Positions 6,301 to 13,194 of a DNA stretch of 13,258 bases are shown here, in pieces (the stretch's first letter is position 1; each line of letters starts with the position of its first letter). The stretch comes from Akkermansiaceae bacterium (GTDB taxonomy: Bacteria; Verrucomicrobiota; Verrucomicrobiia; Verrucomicrobiales; Akkermansiaceae). The stretch lies in NCBI GenBank assembly GCA_028293225.1, contig JAQGPE010000064.1, positions 1 through 13,258 on the forward strand, written 5' to 3'. The translations under genes were made by a program, and so were the position numbers. A model generated the notes under the pieces. That model was not told where the DNA came from. It was given only the letters and a program-made list of their open reading frames with translations, and did not search any database.

Positions 6301-8790
6301 ATGGACCGCGACGGCATCCTCTACGTGGTCAACGAAAACGGCGGTGGCGATATCGATCACCCGCAGCTCTGGGTCTATGCGCCATCGACGACGGCGAACA
6401 AGGCTCCGACGGCCCTGGGCTTCACCGGTGCGGTCAACAGCCTGCCTGAGAACACCGTCACGATCAGCCCGGTGAAGGTCGCAGAGATCGCCATCACGGA
6501 TGATGGCCTCGGCACCAACACTCTGGCACTGTCCGGTCCCGATGCGGCGTTCTTTGAAATCAATGGCACCAGCCTGTTCATCAAGGCCGGCACGGTGCTC
6601 GATTTCGAAACGAAGACCTCCTACAACGTCACGGTCAGCGTGGATGATGCCACGGTCGGCACGACTCCGGATGCGACGGCTTCCTTCACCCTCACGATCA
6701 CCGATGTGGTGAACGAGACGCCGGTGCCGGCCCTGATCATCTCGGAGGTCAGCCCATGGGGCAGCGGCAACAGCCCCTATGCGGCGGATTGGTTTGAAGT
6801 GACCAATACCGGCAAGACCCCGGTCTCGATCGCGGGTTGGAAGGTCGATGACAGCTCGGCTTCGTTCTCCACTGCTCTGGCCCTGACCGGCATCACCAGC
6901 ATCGCCCCGGGCGAGTCGGTGATCTTCATGGAGGCTTCCCCGAGCGCCGCCGCGGCGACGATCGCCAGCTTCAAGTCGACCTGGTTTGGCTCCAATCCAC
7001 CCGCCAATCTCCAGATCGGCACCTACAGCGGTTCCGGCATCGGTCTCAGCACCGGTGGCGACGCCGTGAATCTCTACAATGCCGCGGGCGCTCTCCAGGC
7101 CAGCGTTTCCTTCGGTGCGGCGCCTGGCGCCGCACCGTATGCGACCTTTGAAAATGGCGTCGGCCTGGATGGCACGGCGATTTCCCGCCTGAGCAAGGTG
7201 GATGTCTACGGCGCCTTCAAGGCAGCCGGCGACCCCACCGAGATCGGTTCCCCCGGCACGACCGGCAAGCTGTTCATTTCCGAAGTCGCTCCGTGGGGCA
7301 GCGGCAGCAGCCCGTATGCGGCGGATTGGTTCGAGGTGACCAATCCCGGCCCGCGCGCGGTCGATCTCACCGGCTGGCGGATGGATGACAACTCGAACGC
7401 CTTCGCTTCCGGCCTGGCTCTGAACGGCGTCACCAGCATCGCCCCGGGAGAGTCGGTGATCTTCATGGAGACCGCCACTCCGGATGAGCTCGCGGCGAAG
7501 TCCGCTTCGTTCCTGACCACCTGGTTCGGAGCCAGCCATCCGGCCGGTCTCCAGATTGGCAGCTACTCCGGCGGCGGCGCCGGTCTCAGCACCGGTGGCG
7601 ACGCGGTCAATCTCTTCGACGCCAATGGAACCCGCGTCACCGGCGTGGCCTTCGGGTCTTCCTCGACCGGACCGTTCAAGAGCTTCGAGAACCGCGCCCG
7701 CCTCGGCAGCGACACGCTGCCACTGCCAGTCCTGCCAAATCTGAGTTCGGTGGGTTCCGGCGGCGCCTTCGCTGCCGCGGGGGATTCCGCCGAGATCGGC
7801 TCCCCCGGCACCACCGGCAAGATCCTGGTCCCCGAAGTCTCCCCTTGGTCCAGCGGCAACAGCCCGGTGGCGGCCGATTGGTTCGAGGTCACCAATACCG
7901 GCACCACGGCCGTGGACCTCACCGGCTGGAAAATGGATGACAACTCGGAATCTCCAGTCGCGGCGGTGCCTCTGACCGGCATCTCCAGCATCGCTCCGGG
8001 CGAGTCGGTCATCTACCTGGAGACCGCTACCCCGGCCTCCACGATCCCGCTCTTCCTCAGCACCTGGTTCGGTGCGAATCCTCCGGCGGGTCTGCAGGTT
8101 GGCAGCTACACCGGCTCGGGCGTGGGCCTCAGCACGGGCGGTGATGCGGTCAATCTCTACGACAGCACCGGCTCCCGGCGCGCCAACGTTTCCTTCGGCG
8201 CCTCCTCCGGAACCGCTCCATATGCGACCTTTGAAAACGCTGCCGGCAGCAATGCCGGTGCGATCACCGCGCTGAGCGTGCCTGCGGTTGACGGAGCCTT
8301 CGTGGCGAAGAGCGACGCCAACGAAATCGGTTCGCCCGGCGCGATCGCGAATCGCGGCCCGCTGAGCTATGCCCAGTGGCTGGATGTCCAGGGCCTCCCT
8401 ACAGGTGATCTGGACTCCGACCACGACGGCATCAGCAACCTGACCGAGTTCGCCTTTGGCCTCAATCCCCGTGGTTCTGATGCCGGTGCGAACAACACCA
8501 ACGTCCCCGGCGGCGTCCTGCTCGCCCGCGGCACCCCCGCTGTCTATTCCCAGTCGACGTCGAACGGTCAGGACTTCCGCGCCGTCTTCATCCGCCGCAA
8601 GGATGCCGCGGCTGCCGGCCTGACCTACACGGTGCAGTTCAGCGCGGATCTGACCACCTGGGAAAGCAGCACCGCCATCCCCACGGTGGTGGCCGGCGAC
8701 GGCGATGTGGAGGCCGTGACGGTGCCCTATCCGTTCTTCGTCCACGGCAAGAAAGCCCAGTACTTCCGCGTCGTCGTCACCGCCCCCTGA
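3370..8790 (+). CDS. Large secreted lamin-tail-domain protein with SdiA-regulated/phytase-like propeller
   Basis: A 1806-residue exported protein. Start is ATG 3370, giving a signal peptide cut after Ala21 (ALQA|Q); the frame extends to a TTG at 3331 but that would spoil the signal. Domains in order by my reading: lamin-tail LTD1 (about 23-207), Calx-beta-like (213-316), LTD2 (318-507), Calx-beta (513-627, with DTTVEPDETIEVTL), Ig-like (629-715, with VQWYQG), SdiA-regulated beta-propeller (720-1007, with SGVAYNWDTDTLFV and DTEGITYIG), cadherin-like (1011-1117), then LTD3-LTD5 (1121-1299, 1300-1483, 1484-1659). LTDs carry the shared block DW/YWEVTN-G-V-L-GW---D--SIAPGESVIF. The end has an EF-hand-like loop DSDHDGISNLTE (1682-1693) and a beta domain with YTVQFSADLTTW. 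No PEP-CTERM or beta-barrel. Likely extracellular or cell-surface, calcium-binding; the propeller may bind or hydrolyse a phosphate ester but no catalytic residue can be assigned. Followed 24 nt later by the PEP-CTERM gene. Confidence 0.93.
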   Translation: MNARLLSTALFVLAVSPALQAQLLLTEINSNGSVADYWEITNVGSTAVDLGGYRWTDSEGTFDSAAAWALPQGSTIAAGESIIFTKAAESAFRTWWGNLPVSVKVFSATASPGLGMNDGAHLFDGTGATVFSFSYASGGFTQSGGAPAAGGHAGASGGGTASQALVWDPTFGTSAPRYTAATGSNFGTKASSSNPADTGSPGYSGFGGTGPSIVLTLSATPSSFSESSANPAAVATVTRTGSTDSDLVVSLSSSDTTEATVPATVTIPAHQTSVTFPVTAVDDTFPDGSKVATLTASAADATAGTTTVTVLDDGDVLASKLMLTEVLSDESSSAAGTEDYWELTNFGTDAVSLAGYSWHDSGRSAASAAAYALPAGASIAPGESVIFTVAAPADFRTWWGISNSVKIFQTLGAPGLGKGDGISFFDASGNELFFFSYAGGGFLTENGTPSTVASDHTGIAGGGATSSQALVWVPSSGTTAPRYTAATGGNYGSFQATSGADFGSPGTVAAVPSVSIGNASASEGNSGTSNVDLPVTRTDTTTAFTVRYTVTGGSAASGADYQPLASGILAFPAGGAATLPVTLTLNGDTTVEPDETIEVTLSEVIDTAGHTLIKTATGTATIVNDDPVAPVIVTPPGSSTVVSGANTTLTVAVSGTPAPTVQWYQGVTGDTSHPVGTNSSSFTTPALSATTRYWARITNSAGSVDTATITVTVGATPSSIDLSTYVRIGRYDLPEPKRTVAPPGNLLAQEASGVAYNWDTDTLFVACDGGRSVTQVTKAGALVDTMTLAAGNSPQGTDFYDTEGITYIGNGQFVMTEERDRQLVLFTYVAGSTLTRSATKTVKLGTFVDNIGTEGVSYDPQTGGYICLKEISPMGIFQTNVDFNAGTATNGSPATVNSVNLFDPALAGMADFADVFALSNLPFLNGRPQSGNLLLLSQESARIVNIDRQGNIASTLQIVADPGSPLTAANEQHEGLTMDRDGILYVVNENGGGDIDHPQLWVYAPSTTANKAPTALGFTGAVNSLPENTVTISPVKVAEIAITDDGLGTNTLALSGPDAAFFEINGTSLFIKAGTVLDFETKTSYNVTVSVDDATVGTTPDATASFTLTITDVVNETPVPALIISEVSPWGSGNSPYAADWFEVTNTGKTPVSIAGWKVDDSSASFSTALALTGITSIAPGESVIFMEASPSAAAATIASFKSTWFGSNPPANLQIGTYSGSGIGLSTGGDAVNLYNAAGALQASVSFGAAPGAAPYATFENGVGLDGTAISRLSKVDVYGAFKAAGDPTEIGSPGTTGKLFISEVAPWGSGSSPYAADWFEVTNPGPRAVDLTGWRMDDNSNAFASGLALNGVTSIAPGESVIFMETATPDELAAKSASFLTTWFGASHPAGLQIGSYSGGGAGLSTGGDAVNLFDANGTRVTGVAFGSSSTGPFKSFENRARLGSDTLPLPVLPNLSSVGSGGAFAAAGDSAEIGSPGTTGKILVPEVSPWSSGNSPVAADWFEVTNTGTTAVDLTGWKMDDNSESPVAAVPLTGISSIAPGESVIYLETATPASTIPLFLSTWFGANPPAGLQVGSYTGSGVGLSTGGDAVNLYDSTGSRRANVSFGASSGTAPYATFENAAGSNAGAITALSVPAVDGAFVAKSDANEIGSPGAIANRGPLSYAQWLDVQGLPTGDLDSDHDGISNLTEFAFGLNPRGSDAGANNTNVPGGVLLARGTPAVYSQSTSNGQDFRAVFIRRKDAAAAGLTYTVQFSADLTTWESSTAIPTVVAGDGDVEAVTVPYPFFVHGKKAQYFRVVVTAP
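3436..5253 (+). repeat. Older duplication of an LTD plus Calx-beta-like module
   Basis: The region 3436-4317 (LTD1 then Calx-like) matches 4318-5253 (LTD2 then Calx-beta) in domain order and in private motifs: FRTWWG, SPGLG/APGLG, FSYAGGG/FSYASGG, SQALVW and APRYTAATG. At the DNA level a 19-nt stretch CGCGCTATACCGCGGCGAC is shared, near 3897 and 4811. These LTDs are clearly a different subtype from the three tandem LTDs at 6730-8346. Amino-acid identity is much lower than within that tandem, suggesting an older duplication. Confidence 0.75.
6730..8346 (+). repeat. Three tandem lamin-tail repeats inside the large secreted protein
   Basis: Units begin at 6730, 7267 and 7819 and are 537, 552 and about 528 nt (179, 184 and about 176 codons). 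Every unit opens with an EVSPW-SG/EVAPW-SG segment, has AADWFEVTN and SIAPGESVI, then GLSTGGDAVNL, and closes with EIGSPG. At DNA level units 1 and 2 share exact runs: 24 nt at 7041-7064 and 7581-7604, and 17 nt at 6778-6794 and 7315-7331. Units 1 and 3 share a 17-nt run at 7138-7154 and 8221-8237. This implies recent duplication, gene conversion, or both. Confidence 0.9.
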
Positions 8791-8814
8791 ACCCCATTCC
8801 ACTTCCCGTTTGCC

Positions 8815-9420
8815 ATGAATCATTCACTCCGCCCGGCGCTTGCCGCCCTCGTCCTCGCCCTCACCTCCGCTGCAAGCCACGGGGCGATTGTCTACAGCGG
8901 GCTGCAGAACATCGCGGTCTCTAACAGTTTTACCAGCACCGTGGTGGATATCGACGGACTCAGCCAGAGTTCCACGCAGACCCCGGGTTGGGACGTCGAG
9001 ATGTTCTTCGGCGGCGAGGCCGTCGGAAACAGCGCCAACTTTCAGCCGGTCCGGCAGACCGTCGCTTTTGACGCCCCCATCCTTCGCCTGGACCCCGGTT
9101 CTGTCGTCGATGGCGGTCTGATCTACTATAATCTTGAAGCGGGTTCATCCACCCACGTCGGCACGGCGCCCCAGCAGTTCACCTCGGGGGTGGAAGGCTA
9201 CTTCGGCTTCCGCCTGATCGACGACAACTCAAACGGCCCTTACTACGGCTGGGTACGGGTGGTCTTCTCGAATACCGGCGGCTCCGGCACCATCGTTGAC
9301 TGGGCCTACGACAACACCGGCTCTCCGATCACCGTCGGAGCCGTGCCTGAGCCGCAGGCGGTCGCGCTGCTGGGGCTCGGCTGCGGGCTTGTGGCGCTCA
9401 AGCGCCGCCGCAAGATCTGA
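8815..9420 (+). CDS. PEP-CTERM sorting-domain protein
   Basis: A 201-residue protein starting at ATG 8815, only 24 nt after the previous stop, so it is probably co-transcribed. The N-terminus is a signal peptide with cleavage near residues 23-24 (ending ASHG|AIVY), which is the usual look of this class. The body ends in GWVRVVFSNTGGSGTIVDWAYDNTGSPI, a block I recognise from exported PEP-CTERM proteins, then VPEP (177-180), a hydrophobic helix (181-195) and the basic tail KRRRK. Exosortase-type enzymes are known to process this signal and retain or attach the protein at the envelope, often in biofilm-making bacteria. No exosortase lies in this window. The function of the body domain is unknown. 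Transcription ends at the terminator about 40 nt downstream. Confidence 0.92.
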   Translation: MNHSLRPALAALVLALTSAASHGAIVYSGLQNIAVSNSFTSTVVDIDGLSQSSTQTPGWDVEMFFGGEAVGNSANFQPVRQTVAFDAPILRLDPGSVVDGGLIYYNLEAGSSTHVGTAPQQFTSGVEGYFGFRLIDDNSNGPYYGWVRVVFSNTGGSGTIVDWAYDNTGSPITVGAVPEPQAVALLGLGCGLVALKRRRKI

Positions 9421-9457
9421 GCGCAGGAACTTCTTCGCGCGAACAGGTCGCTCTAAC

Positions 9458-9491
9458 AGGCCCTCCCGGTATGATCCGGGAGGGCCTTTTT
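9458..9491 (+). terminator. Intrinsic terminator after the PEP-CTERM gene
   Basis: Perfect 12-bp stem: AGGCCCTCCCGG (9458-9469) pairs with CCGGGAGGGCCT (9476-9487), loop TATGAT (9470-9475), followed by a T run (9487-9491). It sits 38 nt after the PEP-CTERM stop codon and should end a transcript covering the 3370-8790 gene and the PEP-CTERM gene. It is effectively one-directional, because no matching A run precedes it on the other side. Confidence 0.92.
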
Positions 9492-9771
9492 GCGCATGGC
9501 AGGATGACCGGGGACCATGGGCTGCCATGGAAGTCCATCGATCAGACGGCTTAGGCACAGAAGTACAATATTACGTCGCGAGAAATGGCGCAGAAGCGGT
9601 ATCGAATTTGATCTCACCATTCATAAGAATCGTGTTGTATACACAAAGATGAGGGCCTCCCCAAGGGGCTCTCGCCGGCTTGAACCCACCGAAGACAGTA
9701 ACATGGACGATGCAACGGGCATCGATTCCAAACCCGTTGTTGTTGGACGACCGAAGAGCCGGATCCACATT
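9492..9771 (+). other. AT-richer leader of the repeat-protein gene
   Basis: The 280 nt between the terminator and the repeat-protein start contain no separate gene, though the frame is open throughout (from ATG 9517 and ATG 9649). The part at 9541-9650 is 42% G+C by my count, well below its flanks, and contains -10-like TACAAT at 9564-9569 and a TTGATC at 9608-9613 with no good partners. I read it as the promoter and untranslated leader of the downstream gene. Confidence 0.45.
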
Positions 9772-12700
9772 ATGAAAGCCCAAAATCGATTCTTTACGCG
9801 GAGTCAGATCCTCCGTCTCGCCCCCCTGCTGCTCTGCGCCACCGCCGGCGCCGCCCCGGTGCTTCTGAAGGAGACCAACGATACGAACGTCTGGACCCTT
9901 CCTACGGGAGCAAACCTGCTCAATGCGTCATTGGTCACCGATACTCCGCCGCCCAGCGCTCACGGCAATCCGGATGTCACTTCCGGCACCTGGACGCCGT
10001 TGACCGACGGCGTGGTGGATGCTTTCGGAGTCATCACCAACGCCGTGGCGCCGACCAACGGGATGCAGGCGACCTTTCCGCTGGATATCTCGGTCAATAC
10101 GAATGGCTACACCCTCACCCAGTTCGACTCCTATAGTGCCTGGCCGGATGCGGGCCGCATCAACCAGGATTACGTCCTCGAATACTCCAAGGTGTCGGAT
10201 CCGTTCACGTTCCTTCCGCTTACCACTGTCTCGAACCCGAGCGGAGGCACCAACAAGGCGGTCCACACGAAGATCACCGACTCGACCGGCACACTCGCCA
10301 CGAATGTCCACTCGATCCGCTTTACCTTCAACAACCAGCAGAACGGCTACGTGGGCTACCGCGAGTTCATCCTGCAAGGCACGGCGGTTCCGGTGTCCGA
10401 TCCGCTGACCTGGACCGGCGCCAGCGGCTCCGGCGGCAACGCCAACTGGGTGACAACTCTGGACAATAATTGGAAGAATACCGTGACCGGCGTCACGGCT
10501 CCGTACAGCAGCATCGCCAACCTGACGTTCGAGACGGCGACGAACCGGAACATCACGATCGCTTCGCCGCTGACCTCGGCTTTCATGTCCTTTAGCAATA
10601 CGTCGTCGAACGGTTTCACCTTCGGCGGTGCAGGCTTGCTTACCGTCACCAGCGACATCGTCGCCACGGGCGACGGCCCCGTGACCTTCAACAATCCGCT
10701 TACCGTCAACTCCGGCATTTCGGCGCGTGGTGCGGGCACTCTGACTGTTGGCGGCGCACTGCAGACCAAGACTCTTGAGCTGCAGAGCGGCACGGTGAAA
10801 CTGACCGGTGCGACCCCTGTTGTGGGCGGCCTCTCCAGTTTTGGCGGCACTCTGACGCTGGGAAATACTTCACCGGTCGTAAATACCGTGCTGACGGTCG
10901 GCAACGAGACGTCCAGCGAGTTCGATGCCAACATCGGCAATGCTTCCGGGGCAAAAGGTGGTGTGACGAAGGTCGGCACAGGCACCCTGATTCTGAGCGG
11001 CAACAACCAGTACACCGGCGTCACGAATGTCGCCGCCGGTCAGCTGGAATTCGCCCTCGAGCAGTCCCTCTACGGTGGCAATTCCGCTTCGTGGACCGCG
11101 TCGAATCTGCTGGTCTCGCCGGGCGCGGCCCTGGTGCTGCGTGTCGGCGGCGGGGATGAATTCACCACCGACGACCTCGCGGCGCTGAAGACCGGCGGCA
11201 TGCAAGCCGGTTCGTTCCTTGGCTTCGATACGCTCAATGGCGATTTCGAACTGGCTACGCCATTCACCGGCATCACCGGGCTTCTGAAGAAAGGCCTGAA
11301 CACCCTGACCCTGTCCACCGCGAACACTTACACCGGTGGAACGAAGATCCTCGGCGGCGCGATCAATGCCGCCAATCTGTCTGGCCCTGCGATTCCCGGC
11401 AATGTGACGCTCGGTGATGGATCGGAAGAGAACTTCCTGAACTTCGGTGCCGACAATCAGCTGTCGCCGACCGCGGTGGTCACCTTTGCCAACGGCATCG
11501 CCAATACGAAGATGCAGCTGCGCGGCACCTCGCAGACCATCGCCGGCCTGGACAGCGCGCCGACCAACGAGCGCGCGATCATCCAGAGCGACGAGACCGG
11601 TACGCCGGGCTTCGTGGAGGTCTCCACCACCCCGTCGACCCTGACCATCGATACGACCAGCGACCACAGCTTCGCCGGTCTGATCCGGAACGCCGACGGC
11701 GGCCCGCTGGCCATCGTCAAGCAGGGCCCGGCGACCCAGGAGTTCCGTAATGTCGCGGTCCAGAGCAGCAGCAATACCGGCGGCCTGTTCGTTGATGAAG
11801 GCACGGTGAAAATGAACTTCTCCGGCGCTAATGCCGGCTGGGGCGCCCCGGTGCACATCGCCGCCGGCGCTAACTTCGTGCTCGACGGCGCCTTCACCTG
11901 GGGCATGAGCATCGACGGCGCCGGCCATGTCGCCAAGCAGGGCACCGGCACCGTGACCAAGATCTCCGTCACCGACACCTATTCCGGCGGCACCACCGTC
12001 GAGGCCGGGACTCTCCGCCTCGCCGGCGGCGGCGCGGTGGGTGAAGGCATTACTCCCGACGACCCGGGTTCGCTCGGCGTCAAGAACGCGAGCAATCCTG
12101 TCATCGTCAATTCCGGCGCCACCCTGATGCTCAGCGGCATCGCCGTCCTCGGCAACAGCTTCATGCTCCCGCAGTACGGTTATGTCGTCACGGTCAATGG
12201 CGGCACGCTCTCCGGCGGCGACGTTCCCGTCGTGGCCTTCGTGACGAACCTGACCCTGAACGGCGGCAAGGTCGATATCACCAACGGCGGCAACGCCGGC
12301 AACTTCGCCACCAACCTCGGCCTGGTCGGCACGGTCATCGTCGGCGGCACCACTCCCTCCACCATCTCGACCTCTGGAACCGGCCTCTACGCCAATGCCT
12401 CCCTGGGCGACCTGGGTCTCACAGGCACCACCTTCCAGGTGGCGGATGTCACCGGCAACGCCAGCGACGACCTGGTGGTCAGCTCCATCCTCCAGGACGT
12501 GATCGGCCACCCCAGCGCCCTGACCAAAACCGGTCCGGGAACCATGCACCTCTCCGGTGCGAACACCTACACCGGTGACACGAAAGTGAACGCAGGCACC
12601 CTGATCCTGGATCAGCCGTCCTTGGCTGACACTTCGAACATCACGATCGCCAGCGGCGCCTTCCTGTCCCTGAACCACACGCAGGCGGATACGGTGGGCA

Positions 12701-13194
12701 GCCTCACGATCAACGGCGTCCAGATGGCGGCCGGCATCTATGTGGCGACCACCAACAATGCCGCCGGCGCCATCAAGACCGCCAGCATCACCGGCACCGG
12801 CAGCCTGGTCGTTGCCGGCAGCACCGGCAGCGGTTACGACGCCTGGTCCACGGTGATCCCCGACACCACCAAGCGCGGCCGTGATGCCGATCCGGATGGC
12901 GACGGCTTCAAGAATATCGACGAGTATCTCTTCGGCACGTCCCCGATCGCCAGCACTGGAGCGCTCTCGACCTCCGAAAGGACCACGGGCAACGTGGTGG
13001 TTCGCTGGAACCAACTGGCCACCGGCAGCAGCACCTATGTCCTTCAGGAAAGCACCGACCTGGTGACCTGGGTCACCAGCACCGCTGCGATCATCAATGA
13101 TCCGGTGCAGGGCAGCACGTCTTACACCCTGAAGCAGGCCACCATCCCGGTGTCCGGCGTCCGCAAGTTCGTCCGCATCCAGGCGACCGAATGA
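9772..13194 (+). CDS. Secreted protein with autotransporter-associated beta-strand repeats
   Basis: A 1140-residue exported protein. I choose ATG 9772, which gives MKAQNRFFTR, a hydrophobic RLAPLLLCATAG and cleavage near AGA|AP; the open frame continues to 9517 but would bury this signal. Residues about 30-210 resemble a discoidin/F5/8-type beta-sandwich (NVHSIRFTFNNQQNGYVGYREF near its end). Five PATR-type repeats follow at about 396-427, 500-534, 644-682 (degenerate), 719-753 and 915-948, each with the pattern l-K-G-GtltL-g-ntYtG-T-v-aGtL. Between repeats 1 and 2 lies the family's usual FTTDDLAALK and LGFDTLNGDFEL block. The end carries an EF-hand-like loop DADPDGDGFKNIDE (1038-1051) and a beta domain with YVLQESTDLVTW, related to the end of the 3370-8790 protein. 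There is no C-terminal beta-barrel, so it is not a classical autotransporter. Likely a surface beta-helix protein; ligand unknown. Confidence 0.93.
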   Translation: MKAQNRFFTRSQILRLAPLLLCATAGAAPVLLKETNDTNVWTLPTGANLLNASLVTDTPPPSAHGNPDVTSGTWTPLTDGVVDAFGVITNAVAPTNGMQATFPLDISVNTNGYTLTQFDSYSAWPDAGRINQDYVLEYSKVSDPFTFLPLTTVSNPSGGTNKAVHTKITDSTGTLATNVHSIRFTFNNQQNGYVGYREFILQGTAVPVSDPLTWTGASGSGGNANWVTTLDNNWKNTVTGVTAPYSSIANLTFETATNRNITIASPLTSAFMSFSNTSSNGFTFGGAGLLTVTSDIVATGDGPVTFNNPLTVNSGISARGAGTLTVGGALQTKTLELQSGTVKLTGATPVVGGLSSFGGTLTLGNTSPVVNTVLTVGNETSSEFDANIGNASGAKGGVTKVGTGTLILSGNNQYTGVTNVAAGQLEFALEQSLYGGNSASWTASNLLVSPGAALVLRVGGGDEFTTDDLAALKTGGMQAGSFLGFDTLNGDFELATPFTGITGLLKKGLNTLTLSTANTYTGGTKILGGAINAANLSGPAIPGNVTLGDGSEENFLNFGADNQLSPTAVVTFANGIANTKMQLRGTSQTIAGLDSAPTNERAIIQSDETGTPGFVEVSTTPSTLTIDTTSDHSFAGLIRNADGGPLAIVKQGPATQEFRNVAVQSSSNTGGLFVDEGTVKMNFSGANAGWGAPVHIAAGANFVLDGAFTWGMSIDGAGHVAKQGTGTVTKISVTDTYSGGTTVEAGTLRLAGGGAVGEGITPDDPGSLGVKNASNPVIVNSGATLMLSGIAVLGNSFMLPQYGYVVTVNGGTLSGGDVPVVAFVTNLTLNGGKVDITNGGNAGNFATNLGLVGTVIVGGTTPSTISTSGTGLYANASLGDLGLTGTTFQVADVTGNASDDLVVSSILQDVIGHPSALTKTGPGTMHLSGANTYTGDTKVNAGTLILDQPSLADTSNITIASGAFLSLNHTQADTVGSLTINGVQMAAGIYVATTNNAAGAIKTASITGTGSLVVAGSTGSGYDAWSTVIPDTTKRGRDADPDGDGFKNIDEYLFGTSPIASTGALSTSERTTGNVVVRWNQLATGSSTYVLQESTDLVTWVTSTAAIINDPVQGSTSYTLKQATIPVSGVRKFVRIQATE

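Noticed and set aside
3796..8823. Minus-strand open frame of about 5 kb opposite the LTD gene
   Set aside because: The product is Arg/Gly/Ala/Asp-rich with no domain signature. It results from the codon bias of the plus-strand gene, whose domains are clear along the whole length.
9651..9673. Possible hairpin around CCCCAAGGGG before the repeat protein
   Set aside because: Only four base pairs are solid and the loop has 2 nt; the outer part does not pair well.
9517..9771. N-terminal extension of the repeat protein from ATG 9517 or 9649
   Set aside because: It would bury a clear signal peptide and its composition is unlike the rest of the protein.
10870..13014. Minus-strand open frame of 714 codons opposite the repeat protein
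   Set aside because: Same cause: skewed composition, no motif, and a clearly supported gene on the other strand.
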